Shown piece after piece: positions 48,674-59,754 of a DNA stretch of 64,000 nt (its first letter is position 1; the number at the start of each line of letters is the position of its first letter). Made by a program: the position numbers and the translations under genes. This stretch comes from Aquatica leii (lineage: Eukaryota; Arthropoda; Insecta; Coleoptera; Lampyridae). The stretch covers positions 112,983,529 to 113,047,528 of the forward strand of contig CM069432.1 in NCBI GenBank assembly GCA_035610365.1, written 5' to 3'. Below the pieces are notes generated by a model. That model searched no databases. It was not told the origin of the DNA and worked only from the letters and a program-made list of their open reading frames with translations.

Positions 48674-49567
48674 ATGAGTAATTCCGACAAGATTAAAAAT
48701 TGTAAGAAAATTAATGAAACTGTGCTTTTGGCATATTTTAACGACAGAGCATAGAATCTAAGGTCACCAACTAGCTTGTGGAGTGATTATTCGATGTTGT
48801 GCTAATGAAAATCTCGACATTCCCAAATTCAAGTAGGTATACGTACATGAAATTTTAATTTTGCTAAATGTATCCTACCATTTTATAGGCCAACTCATTT
48901 CTCAAAAGAAAAAATGATAGGTGTATTCCTAAAAAAGCTAACATTTTTACCAATGAAGAGGTAACGAGGTTTCTGTGTGATGCTCCGGACCACCTATTTA
49001 TGTTGATGAAAGCTGCGATGGTTTTGGGAATTGCCGGTACTGGCCGGACCGGTTAACTTTATAATTTAAGTTACGAGGACGTTGAAATTAAACCTGACTT
49101 AGGGATTGTTAAGATTCTGCAATCCAAGAACAAAATCTCCTGATTATTTGTGGTAATTGCTTGCACTGAAACGGTTAATTGGTTCAAGATTCTTAAAAAA
49201 TAGATGAAGTTACGTCGCATTAATACCAAAAAAAGTAAATTTTTTTTGCGTTATGGTAATGGTAAATGTGTACGGCAAGTAGTAGACCGCTATACCGATG
49301 AAAATAACAAAATTTTTAAATCTAGATGACTGCAAAGACCACACGGGTCACAATTTTAGGAGAACCTCCACTACTCTTTTGGCTAACAGCAGGTTGGACG
49401 TCCTTTCATTAAAAAAACACGGAGGGTGGAAATCCAACACCGTTGCAGAGGGGTACGTTAGAGTATCTTTAACAGATAAAACCCACGCAGCTAACAGAAT
49501 TTTCTATGGCAAAACCGTTGTAATTCCAATCGTAGTATTAATATTAATAAATAAATGCGTTCTCTAG
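48674..49567 (+). pseudogene. Crypton-like tyrosine recombinase
   Basis: Starts MSNSDKIKNCKKINETVLLA, followed by a SAM-like N-terminal block (SPTSLWSDYSML). A decayed intron (about 48834-48891, with a TTTATAG acceptor) precedes PKKANIFTNEEVTRFLCDAP and LGIAGTGRTG, where the Arg is the first catalytic residue, then LYNLSYEDVEI. The C-terminal block GHNFRRTSTTLL, KKHGGWKS and AEGYV supplies the HxxR, H/W and Tyr positions. Together these are the full R-H-R-Y set of Crypton-like insect recombinases. In-frame stops follow NDRA and RTG and interrupt the middle part, with several frameshifts, so the copy is dead. The left end of the element could not be defined. Confidence 0.8.
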
Positions 49568-49578
49568 GTATACATGAC

Positions 49579-50868
49579 AACCCAGTAAACACAAAATTGA
49601 TAATGTTTAGTAACAGTTTCAAAACAAAAAATTTATGATTCACTCTTGTTTCAAACATAAAAGAAAGCTAACTGCAATAATATAGCTATAAGTTCATCGC
49701 TGTTTCACTTATTTCAATCAGTATAGTTTCGGTATTTTAAATTCAAATTTGTTGCAAACTAAATGTTGCATTCGGTTTACGTTTTAAAAGCTTCGTTCTT
49801 GAACTGATACTAAATGATCGATACATGTATGATTTTTTTGTTTCAATAATGAACTAAAACAATTCTTTCAATAATATAATAATACATTTTCGAATGCACG
49901 TTTCAAATTTTATTGCACAATAAATATTTTTAAATACAATATCACATTGAGTTTTTTACATATCGCAACTTTCCTGGATGTGGTCTTTTCACGGAAGCCT
50001 CGAAAACTGCATCAGTTACTGTTGGGTAGCAACTTTTAACCACATCTGTAACAGAGAAATAAATATTTCATTTATAGACATACATAATCATAGAGTTACA
50101 CAAAATTAATTACATTTTTTTAATGAAAAACAACACAAACTTAATATAAATATCACTTTAGCAATCATTAGAAAGTTATAAAAACACTGTGAATACCTTT
50201 AGCTGTACATAATCGTATAGAAAACTTGAAGAATTGAACTGTAATTATAAATCCTAAAGTATCATCAGATTTACGCAATAATCTACCTTAACGCAACCAT
50301 GTGTGTTAATTTACATTTTTTTTATACAAATTAAAACATGATACATAAAGAACAGAAATGATAATAATATCGATTACATTTATTGATTATAATAAAATGT
50401 TTCGACTTACCGTTTATTGTTCCATTTCGTAATTGTACACACAGCATCGCTTATCAAACTACAACCGAACAAGTGAAAAGATATCAATTTGCAGCGCAAG
50501 CGTTGACGACAGTAATCAAAAGTATAGCAACGACTAATGCTGACTAATCAAAGTATTCGTTTTTCCTAGAACGATTCCACTGTTTTGAAAATAATTCAAT
50601 CTTATTTAATTGATCTTCAAACAATTCTAGTTATTCAAAAAATTATTCGGTTTTAATAAATCAGTTTTTAGACGGTTGCTGATTGTGGGATAAAAATTGC
50701 AAGTACTGAAACGGTTTAAAACTGATTGTGAAAAATCGGAACTCTTTCAATTTATTCACTGTCAGTTACATGTAAATGATATAAAAATGGAACTAACACG
50801 AAACAACGTAATGAAACAACTGTTTTAATTTTGTGACTGCAACAGTTTCAATCCGTGTTTACTGGGAA
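49579..50868. mobile_element. CCC...GGG DNA transposon, 1286 bp, AA duplication
   Basis: The element 49581-50866 has ends CCCAGTAAACACAAAATTG and, on the other strand, CCCAGTAAACACGGATTG, flanked by AA. Subterminal motifs are GTTTCAA/TTGAAAC words (AACAGTTTCAAAAC, CTTGTTTCAAAC, GAAACGGTTT). It keeps a possible terminal exon on the minus strand. Its architecture resembles that of 14935-21305 with a different motif set. Confidence 0.8.
49942..50045 (-). pseudogene. Terminal exon remnant of a transposon gene
   Basis: On the minus strand a TTTATTTCTCTGTTACAG acceptor is followed by an open frame (VVKSCYPTVTDAVFEASVKR, then PHPGKLRYVKN) ending in TGA. Upstream at about 50412 is a GTAAGT donor preceded by an open stretch (ISDAVCTITKWNNKR). 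I infer the outer exons of a larger gene kept by an internal deletion. The product is not recognised. Confidence 0.4.
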
Positions 50869-51766
50869 GTGTGCATAGGCGGAAAGTGCCACCGTAAATC
50901 TTTTTTTTTTCACTCCTTGGATACCATCTGTTTATGTATCAAAGTAAAGGTTTTACTTTTCATTACTGTCGTGTTTTTGTTGTTTTTTTCTGAATCTCGT
51001 TTTAAGTGCTTCTTTAGCATATTGTGTTATATATTGGTCTTTGTTGTGTATTGCTGATTTACCTAGTTGGTCTGCTTTTTCGTTTTGTTGTATACCAACG
51101 TGAAAAGGTATGTATATAAATGTAATGCTTTTGTTTCTACTATTTAACTGTACGAGACGATGCTGGATTTCTTTGACGCATGGGTTATCGCTGTACATTG
51201 TTATTAAGAGATATTAAAGCACTAAAAGAGTCCATTAATAACCCTGCTGTTTTAAAAGGTTTGCCATTTATATAATCTAATGCTTTGATTATAGCAAATA
51301 ACTGCAGAAAATTGAACTTTGTTAATCATAAAAGTTTGGTGTAAGTTTTTATATAGTAAAGCAGATTCGGTTTCGTTTTTGGTTTTTAATCGGTGAGTTT
51401 ATATATGAGAAAGATGTGTGTATCTATTTAGAATAGTGCTTAGCGTATTTCGAATTGCAACAGAAGGAGTTTAACTTTTATTTAAATCTACTAGTTCTAG
51501 GTTTATTTTGACTTTGAAATTTTGAAAACGTTATATTAATGTAGTTTGAATGTTGCTTGTTAGCTAATTATGACGCTGTATAGTTTAAATGTAGTTTAGT
51601 ACGTCTGTATTTTAATAGAAATGGTCCAGTTTCTGCGTATATGCTAATAGTAGGGATAGTTCGAAAAGAATGTGTAGCGTATCGTAGGCCTATGTTGTAT
51701 GTTGTATCTAAAAGTTTTAACATATTGGGTTTTGCGGCTTGATATACGAAATAGCCATTATCCATT

Positions 51767-53002
51767 TTGGATCGTCCAGGAATGCTTACGATTTGTATCA
51801 TGATGTTATCAATTGAACCCTACCTACTGTGACAGATTGTTTTTATTAAGTTTAATGTTTGTTGGGATTTATTGAGGAGATTATTTATGTGGGCAACCCA
51901 CGTTGCTTTTGAATCAAATAGTAGACTGAGGTATCTGTGTTTTTAAAAAAAATTAAGAGAGCGGTTATTCATAAATAGGCTTGAGTTTTCGTACACTCGT
52001 TTTCTGGAAAAATTAACACAGTTTGTTTTTTCATCACAGAAAGATCCATTTTTCATAGCCATTCTTCTAGAACATATATTGATTGTTGTAATTTTTTGTT
52101 TATATTTTATTTTTGTTTTGATTTTTGTTGTTGTAACAATAATCTATTTTTTTCGTCCAAGAGTGTTTACGATTTGTATCATGATGTTATCAGCTATAAT
52201 ACCCCTAGAGCATTGATAATACCGAGATAATTTTGTCATAGAGATTGTTGAAAGCGTGTTTTTTGGTAATATCACGAGGCCGAAGGCCGAGTGATATTAC
52301 CTCAAAAGAAACACGCTTGAAACATTCTCTACGACAAAATTTTAAGTATTTATCAATGCTCGAGGTGTATTCGGTAAGATAATTTTTTACTACTTTCCAT
52401 GTTTTTTAATCAATTAATACAAATGAGTTGTGTTTTCTGGTGTATTTTCTAAAAGAATTTAGTTAATTTTGTTGTTACAAATATGAACAAATCTTTCTAT
52501 CATTATTATGAATTGATTTACTATCTGACATTTAATTTGACATTTGAATATATCATGTCTGCTTTGCCCGATAACACCACACCCGTGGTGTTATCGCTGT
52601 AATCCGTTGATGATTGGTTGAATTTTAAAAAATGCAATAAAAGCAAATTTTTTTATTGGTTAATTGATACAGTAAAAAATTATCAATTAAACTCCACCTA
52701 CTGTAACAGATTGTTTGTATTAAGTCTATTTGTTGGGATTTTTTGCGGAAATATTTTATGTGGGCATCCTACGTTGTTTTGAATCGAATGGTAGACCGAG
52801 GTATCTGTGTTTTTTTAACAAATTTAAGAGTGCGGTTGTTCATGAATAGACTTGAGTTTTTGTACACTCGTTTTCTTGTTTTTTTTATCAGAGAAATATC
52901 TATTTTTCTTAGCCGATTCTTTTTGAATATATATTAATCGTTGTAATTTTTTTTTCAAATTTTATTTGTTTTGCTGTTTATTGTTGTAGATTACTATATC
53001 GT
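51767..53002. repeat. Tandem duplication within the Jockey relic
   Basis: About 385 bp starting at TCGTCCAGG (51767) recurs from about 52153 to 53002, the second copy being enlarged by a 487-bp insertion at 52193-52679. Shared words include GATTTGTATCATGATGTTAT and GAGGTATCTGTGTTTTT. Confidence 0.75.
52187..52685. mobile_element. MITE inserted in the duplicated segment
   Basis: Comparison with the uninterrupted first copy shows that 52193-52679 is extra, bordered by TTATCA on both sides (52187-52192 and 52680-52685). Inside, 52211-52358 forms a long hairpin (CATTGATAA...TTATCAATG, with a GAGGCCGAAGGCCGAG centre), and a second small palindrome (CCACACCCGTGGTG) lies near 52573. Confidence 0.65.
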
Positions 53003-53141
53003 CAGCAAATCTATTTTTAGGCCAGGATGGAGTTTATCGAATAAGTGATTAATTGCGACTAAGAGCAAAACTGTACTCAAAATGGAACTTTTCAAAAATC
53101 TATTTTCTTATTTGTATTGTTTTGAAATGGTACTACCTAAA

Positions 53142-53339
53142 AGTTTTTTAAAAAACGACGTTTTTCCCGTGGACTATAAAATAGAAAGTAATTTTTCAAC
53201 TTCAACGTAAAACGTGGGCGCATTTAAATGTATTTTCTTAAATTTTATAAGTTTGCATTAATGCGCCCACGTTTAAAGTTGAAGAAAGGTTATTTTCTAC
53301 TTTTTAGTCCACGGGAAAAACGAGGTTTTTTAAAAAACT
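53142..53339. mobile_element. Hairpin MITE, about 198 bp
   Basis: Arms of about 85 bp: AGTTTTTTAAAAAAC and CCCGTGGACTA on the left, with AACGTGGGCGCATT inward, repeated inverted on the right. Its centre is AT-rich. No coding content. Confidence 0.75.
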
Positions 53340-53572
53340 GTTTTTATAAAATATTTATTTTCTTCTTTTTAGTTTTATGATAATTTATTTTAATAAAGTT
53401 TTAAACGAACAGTTTAAAAACTTGCCCGACTTACATAGGTTACACAACTGTCGTAGATCAGAAATTTTACGATGAAATTATTTAACCTCCTAATTAGTGT
53501 ATTTAAGTAAGGTGTTTAAATCCTTCAATTGTAGGAGATGGCGACAAGAAAACAACTTAAAGTGTTTTTTTG

Positions 53573-53615
53573 TAGGCTACGTTTCGTGAACAGTGTGTTC
53601 ACTTCATCAGGCCTA
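53573..53615 (-). ncRNA. Hammerhead-ribozyme-like motif
   Basis: On the minus strand CTGATGA (53604-53610) is followed by an exact 6-bp hairpin (GUGAAC/GUUCAC, 5-nt loop) and then GAAAC (53581-53585). One extra A lies between the box and the stem. TAGGC upstream and GCCTA downstream pair with each other, which is not the canonical hammerhead topology, so this may be a structural relative rather than an active ribozyme. It is the best preserved of five such motifs in the window. Confidence 0.5.
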
Positions 53616-53721
53616 AAAAAACTAAGAACAAGTAGTGGTGGTCCGCCAACACAGTCGATAACATTTAAACAATAAATTCAAAACAAGGAAACACATAAAA
53701 GATGTGAAGCTTAAAATTAAC

Positions 53722-53793
53722 ATGTAACAAAACTCACTAACATCACATAAGATCCATTTTGATCTTATGTGATGTTAGTGAGTTTTGTTACAT
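53722..53793. repeat. Perfect 33-bp palindrome with 6-nt loop
   Basis: Left arm 53722-53754 and right arm 53761-53793 are exact reverse complements. It sits about 110 bp from the hammerhead-like motif, in the same Penelope-like insertion. Confidence 0.9.
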
Positions 53794-53799
53794 TATTTT

Positions 53800-55036
53800 T
53801 ATATTTTTTGATGCTTGAAAATTGTGTTGTCATTGATAATGTCTAAAAAATTCTAGTTTAATTAGTGCAGTATAAATGGTTAAAAAATCGATTACACCAT
53901 TTGAAATTTTGCGGACAAACAATCAAACAAAAAAACAAGAAAGCAAGCTAAGAAGAACGTGGTAATAAAAAAGATTAGATAGTTTTGCAGTTTTTATTTT
54001 AGTAGTTGTTTTACTATTTGGTATTTCCAGGCTTTATTGTATGCTTTGCAAATGTTTAAAAAAACCATAGGGTGTTTGCTTTTTAACAATGTGTTTTGTA
54101 TATCGCTTCCTGAATGTGCGATAGCGTCAACAGTTTTATAAAACCGTATTAGTATGGTGAGATTTTTCTAAAATTTAGGTTCAACAGTTATTTACTATCT
54201 TTTCCATAAATTTACAAAAGATGCTAGTGAGTGAAATTAGTCGGGAAACTATTGACGAGTTTTGTTTGGTTCTAATCCGCTTATATGTAATGGTATTTGG
54301 TAACCTTTTAAAGTTTTGACTTTTGTTTTATTAATAATAGAATTTATATATTTGGTCTAAGTTTGTTGTTTACTTTGTTCTATTGTACTTTTTGAGATCG
54401 CCCTGTATTTTTTTATTCTATGAACGTATTCATGGTTTTATACTTCATATACTGTTTGAAAACAATAGCTTTATTTTGAAATGCTGTTTTGCAATTTTGA
54501 GTTCATGTTGGTACATAATATGATGTATATTGATTCTTTGGTAGTTCGAATAATAACGTTGGTTAAACTATTGTTTATTTTGCCTATATCGTCTGTGAGA
54601 TTAACATATATTGATTATTTATGATTTTAGATTGAAAAACGTTCTATTGAGTCTATAGTTCTTTCTACTATTTCGGTTAGTTTGTTGATGCCTGTGTGTA
54701 AGTGTTTGTGCTATTTCCAACTGTCTATTGAATTTCAGTGGTTAGTTGTAAATAGTTTAATAACAATTATAATGTTGAAAACTCGTTTGTTCTACTGCAA
54801 TAATGTTTAGTAATGTTATATCAAATCTATCTAAAAATGTTTCTACAATTTTTCTTTGCTGTTAGAGTAAGATGATATGTACTATGTGAGATAAAATTGC
54901 TCATTATAATATACAGAATAGAAAGTGATTCGATAATTTTATGTAGTTCTTCTGAGTTTAACTGGTAGTTAGATGGTACGTAAACTATGCAAAGTGTTAT
55001 TTTAGGTTTTAAATAGAGAACTGTGGCTGTGCTTCT
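53800..55036 (-). pseudogene. Jockey-like ORF2: endonuclease end and RT start (decayed)
   Basis: Minus-strand translation continues the endonuclease from YLKPKITLCIVYVPS and LNSEELHKIIESL (about 54900-55020), then a poorly conserved stretch with GINKLTEIVERTIDSIER (about 54640-54700) typical of the linker before RT. Stops and shifts are frequent. The segment is cut off by a Penelope-like insertion on one side and the CCC...GGG element on the other. Confidence 0.7.
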
Positions 55037-56550
55037 AACCCAAGTAGCAAAAATCAGTTACAAAACGGTTGTAAAACTCTCTTGCAACTATGGTTTCAGT
55101 AAGGTATTTAGTTACAGAATAGTTGCTGAGTCTTTCCTGATACGTTGTCAATACCGGATTTGGTCAGTTGCAACGCAACTGCAGTAATATTATAACCGTT
55201 TTACAACGTGTCTGAAACCGTTGCAATTACTATTTTGTAACTGTTTTGCAGCGTTGCTAGAACGGTTTTTTACAAATGATGTTTACCTATTCTGAATCGT
55301 TTCTGTAATGGTTTATCATCACGGTTTTGTAATTGATTTGTAACATTGTAGTTACCGTTTACAGCAACTGCTATGTAACTGTTTTGAAAACTTGCTTATT
55401 ACCATTATTTGAAACTACTTTATAACCGCTTTTGTTGAGCAACTTATTCAAGATTTTAGTTACTAACTGCATCATAAAGATTAAAACAAAACTAGAGATA
55501 AAAATATATTAATGAAAAGATACAGATATATAAAAAGTTATAATAAATGTACATTATTTAATTTTTTATAGTTTCTTATAGAACTAAATTCAAACAAAAA
55601 AGATATAATAAAAGAATTTTTACATCTGTTGCAAGTAGGTACTAGTAAACAGGTTTTTACGGCAAATTTTCAAGAAAAGCGGATTATGTCTATTATTTAT
55701 AAATTTTGTAAATAGTAAATGCATAAATTTTGTTAAGAGAAAAATGTCTTTGTGTTAAAAGACCATGGCGGATTAAGATATTCCTCACATGTTATAGTCT
55801 AATGCGTCTACGTAATTCTTAGTTAAATATTTGTATTAGGCTACAAATGCACATGTGCAATTATAATCGGTTCAATGATCATAATCTCGACTGCTTTTTT
55901 AAAGATTATAGGTGTTCGCAATGGCGATCTAATTTACACGTTCTGATCACTGTGTGTAATATTGTAATGTCCTTGCAATCAAATTCTATTTTATCCTAGA
56001 AGAAAATAAAATCAATTTAAAATTTGCTTACTTATAATTGGCAACTAATTCTTCAACGTTGATTAAATTAGAAACAGTAGTTTAAATGCACGATTAAAAT
56101 TATAGTAATATAATATACCAATAATTGTACTTACGTAGTTTTGAATTAGAAACACTTTCGGTACTGTTGATTGGATAACGATAATGGACTATGTGTCTTA
56201 TAAAAATCTCATAAAATGCACTTCTTCTGTTGCTGTTTGAAAGCATAGATTAACACTGTAGTGTAGTTTTAGAAATTCACACTTGTAACCATAGTTTCAA
56301 GACTGTTACACTCGAAACCGAAATGAAGGTTTTAATGTCACTAAATTGACACTGTAGTTACATAAGGGTTTAAGAAAAACTTACTTATAACCATAGTTGT
56401 AAAATGGTTATTTCTGTAATAGATTTAAAACCTCAGTAAATTACGAAAGTTGCTGCTACGTTGCTGCAACGGTTTATTTACCATGGTGCTAATGTTACTA
56501 ATTTGCAACTGGTTACAACGTAACCACGGTTACAAAATGTTGCTTGGGAA
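55037..56550. mobile_element. CCC...GGG DNA transposon, 1510 bp, AA duplication
   Basis: The element 55039-56548 has ends CCCAAGTAGCAAAAATC and, on the other strand, CCCAAGCAACATTTTG, flanked by AA. The first 11 bases equal the terminus of the two-gene transposon at 14935. Both subterminal regions (55050-55440 and about 56270-56540) are crowded with GTTACAA/TTGTAAC and AACGGTT words. The AT-rich middle has weak splice-like signals on the minus strand (a TTCTTCTAG acceptor before a 29-codon frame at about 55906-55996) but no recognisable protein. Confidence 0.85.
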
Positions 56551-56990
56551 TGCAGTAATTAGAAGAATTGATTCAAAATGTATATCTGACTTGACAAAAA
56601 TGCACACTCAACCGCTAGCGTGGTTTGTTGTAAATGTTGTATCTTAGTAGGAAAGTTTTTAGTTTTCTTTAAAATGTGTTTCTTGAATGCATAATGCTAC
56701 CGGTTGATGTTTAGTAGTTAGTATGCGAATGTTATTTATATGTGCGAATAAACCGTTGCAATTAAACTAAATGTTTTTCATAACTTTATCGTATATCAGC
56801 GTTGTGTATATATGTTTCTTGAAAAGAAATGCTATATTTGCTGTCACGTTTTCTCGTTTTGCATGTGACGTTTATTATTCAAATAATGCCATATTTTATC
56901 TATTGATGGTCGAGCAGCAGATCTAAATTTTTTGATATGTCAACTAATTTGTCTATATTAGGCGACATTGCTACCTTTAATGGATTAGGT
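56551..56990 (-). pseudogene. Jockey-like ORF2: endonuclease N-terminal part
   Basis: Minus strand gives CNGLFAHINNIRILTTKHQP and ALCIQETHFKEN (catalytic Glu in QETH), then VKSDIHFESILLITA just before the CCC...GGG insertion. When the insertion and one AA are ignored, the frame runs straight into 55036, showing the two parts were one reading frame. This is the apurinic-type endonuclease of non-LTR elements. Confidence 0.85.
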
Positions 56991-57299
56991 GATGTAACAA
57001 ATTTGTTATAAAAACTTTGATTGAAAAAAAGTAAATTAAAAATTATTTTGATTGTTTAGAAAATGTTTTATTGGAAATAACATGTTATTTGCGGTATCTT
57101 CTGTGTCGGAGTTTTGTTTAGGTTTCTTGGTAGGTTTTTATTCGTTTAGTAGTTTTATTTTTTTCTGTTTGATTTCTAGGGTTTCCTCACTAATTGGTGT
57201 CACTGGATTTACTTTTGGAGTTTCAAAAACTATCTGATTTTAATTTGTGATGTCTATTCTATCTGGAGATGAATCAGTATGTGCATTTAAAAACGTACG

Positions 57300-58060
57300 T
57301 TTGTTTTAAATTAAACTGTTACTTCGAGTTGTAAGTTAAGAGTTTGCTTGGTTGGTATTTTAGCTGTTTGTGTGAGTTTGGCTGCTATGTGGTTTTGCTT
57401 TCCACATCTATAACATTTGAATTCGTCTATTTGTAAAAATATACATTACTTATCTCTTTCAATATTTATCAGACATCATTTGGGAATACCAATATTTTCT
57501 TCAATTGTTACATATGTAAAACGTCGGAAACTAGAGAGTTGTGCGCATTCTGCATTATCTAATCCCGCATTAATAAAATGTATTGGTGACATTAATTTCA
57601 CATGCAATTTTTCTTTAAAACATCTTCAATATAGTCGTTTGGAATGATAGGCGGAATATTTGATGCAATTAGTTTTATTAAAGGTGTGATAAATCTTCTA
57701 ATTTGTATTAAATGGTTTTCAATGACGATGGAATTTTTTTTCAAGTAATGTATCTACAATTTGTTTGCTTCTAAAGTATATATAAATTCTTTCCTTTAAA
57801 ATTTAAGATGCTGCTACTATGTTTTGCACTATGTTGCCAACAGCGTATTGATATTCTTTAATTTTTAAATTTGTGACTGAATTTAGTAAAAAAATAATTG
57901 AGTTGATGTAAAGTTTGGTGTGTTTGGTTCGTTATTATCAGAACCCCTGTGGCTGGGGGCACTGGATGTAGATGGATTAATTGTGATTAGAGTGTTAAAT
58001 CTTTGAGTAATTCCGCCATTATTTTTGAGGAATTGAATTCGGGTACACAACATGTATGCG
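57300..58060 (-). pseudogene. Jockey-like ORF1 (Gag-like, zinc knuckle)
   Basis: Minus strand contains a Ser/Pro-rich start (NPSTSSAPSHRGSDNNEP at about 57920-57980), the typical INAGLDNAECAQLSSFRRF and VTIEENIGIP block (about 57490-57600) and a CCHC-type knuckle FKCYRCGKQNHIAAK with its last Cys lost (57375-57425). It lies upstream of the endonuclease in the same orientation, as expected for a Jockey-clade element. Frameshifts and stops are present. Confidence 0.8.
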
Positions 58061-59754
58061 CTATTTAATTTAAGTTAATTTAATAGTAACCAGTAATGTT
58101 TACAATGTGTACGCGGCTATATTCAAATACGGCACTTTCACTTCGAAAGCTAAAATGTTTTCAAATTTAAAACTTTAAATAAACTTTTATAACTTTTATT
58201 AAGATTAAAAACTAATAATAAACTTACCAGAAAAAAATCGTTTTTTATTATATAAAAGACTATTAAATTTACTAAATACATCAATCTCTAGAAATGAAGA
58301 TCTAAATAACAATAAATTCTTAACACCCATATAAACTACAATATAAATTTTAAAGCAATTTTTATACTGAAAGTATTTTTTGATTGAGATTTTTTGAAAG
58401 AAGAATAAAAAGATGTTTAATTATTTTTAGAATTGCTACCTTTGATACCTTCAAATATAAAATTAATTTATTTAAATTTAAAATTACTTACAAAAATAAA
58501 AAACATAAATGTATAAAAGTATTTTATTACCAAATCAGTTTATATAAAATTAATGTATATTACATTTTTTACAAAAATTGTTAATAGTTATCATTACTAG
58601 CAATACATTAAAATATATCATTCAGTGTATATTTAAATTAAAACATGTTTATTACAATCATTTAAAAAAAATGAATATGTAATTACCATAAACAAAATTT
58701 TGTAATTATAAAACGCTATTACTGCTTAATTTTTATAACTTGTTGGAAACGTTAGCAAAACAACATCAAAAAGAAAGTATAAAGATTTAATTGAAATCCT
58801 TCTTTTAAGAGTAGTAATAAACTCGCTTTAGTGTCTTAATTGACAACATTTTGTGGTGCTACGTGCGCACTTTTACGGTCAGTATTTATTTCATTAAAGA
58901 AGTACAATAGAGTATTAACGTATGTATAACAAATAAATAATGACATGTTATATTTATTCCTTTTTTTTGATAATTTAGTCATTTTCTGTTCTATTTGGTT
59001 TACTTATTAATTAGTGCATGGTGTTTCTTTATTTATAAAATATAGAATCTGTAAACAGAAGTAGCATCCAAAGTTATTATTATTCAATGTTAATAAATAA
59101 ACTTTAAATATACCTTTTTTAATCACTTAATTTGAATATACGTTGACGTAGCTTTTAATAACAAATATTTTCTAACAAATATGTTTGTAGACATTTTATT
59201 ACTGACATTACATTCAATAAACTAAAATTTATTGTAAATGAAAAATCTACACATAAACCTGCATAAACAATGGTAATAAACATATGTAAATTTGCTTTTA
59301 CGAGATGGCGTATACCTCAAATTTTCCATAGTAACATTTAAGTTAAATTTATTAACTATATAATAGCTAGTGTGTTTTGTAATAAAAATATATTGTATGA
59401 AAGGTTAAAAAAATAAGTTGCAAGACTTATAATAACATTTATTTTTATTCATTTGATTTTTGCTACTACAATTATTCAAACTTTTGGAACTGTGATGGAA
59501 TCAATTTTTTCATTAAAAATTTTAATTTCAGATGAAAAATCAAGGGACAGCGTTTTGTTTAATAGTGACAGTTGCCAACTTGTTAATAATAATTAATTTT
59601 GACATAATTCTTATTTAAAGCACAACAAAAATAACATAACGTTACTAAATTTCGGATGCCATGAAATTATAAAATAAATTAAAAAAATAAATGTATTTAG
59701 GTACATATATCATTTCTGGTTTACGTTTAGAATTGATTATTAAATTAAGTTCTC
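58061..59754. other. AT-rich intergenic sequence
   Basis: No supported feature; the ORF at 58384-58584 is low complexity. Confidence 0.5.

Larger units (their letters stand above)
50880..53130 (-). pseudogene. Jockey-like ORF2: reverse transcriptase end and RNase H
   Basis: Minus-strand reading gives RT catalytic FADDIVIY (about 52986-53011). After an interrupted and duplicated stretch come KMDNGYFVYQAAKPNMLKLLD, LRYATHSFRTIP and SIYAETG (51568-51801), then RNase H with NPCVKEIQHRLVQLN and IPFHVGIQQNEKADQLGKSA (50953-51198). These are the usual blocks of Jockey-clade ORF2. A tandem duplication (51767-52150 and 52153-53002) and a MITE in the second copy interrupt it. Confidence 0.85.
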
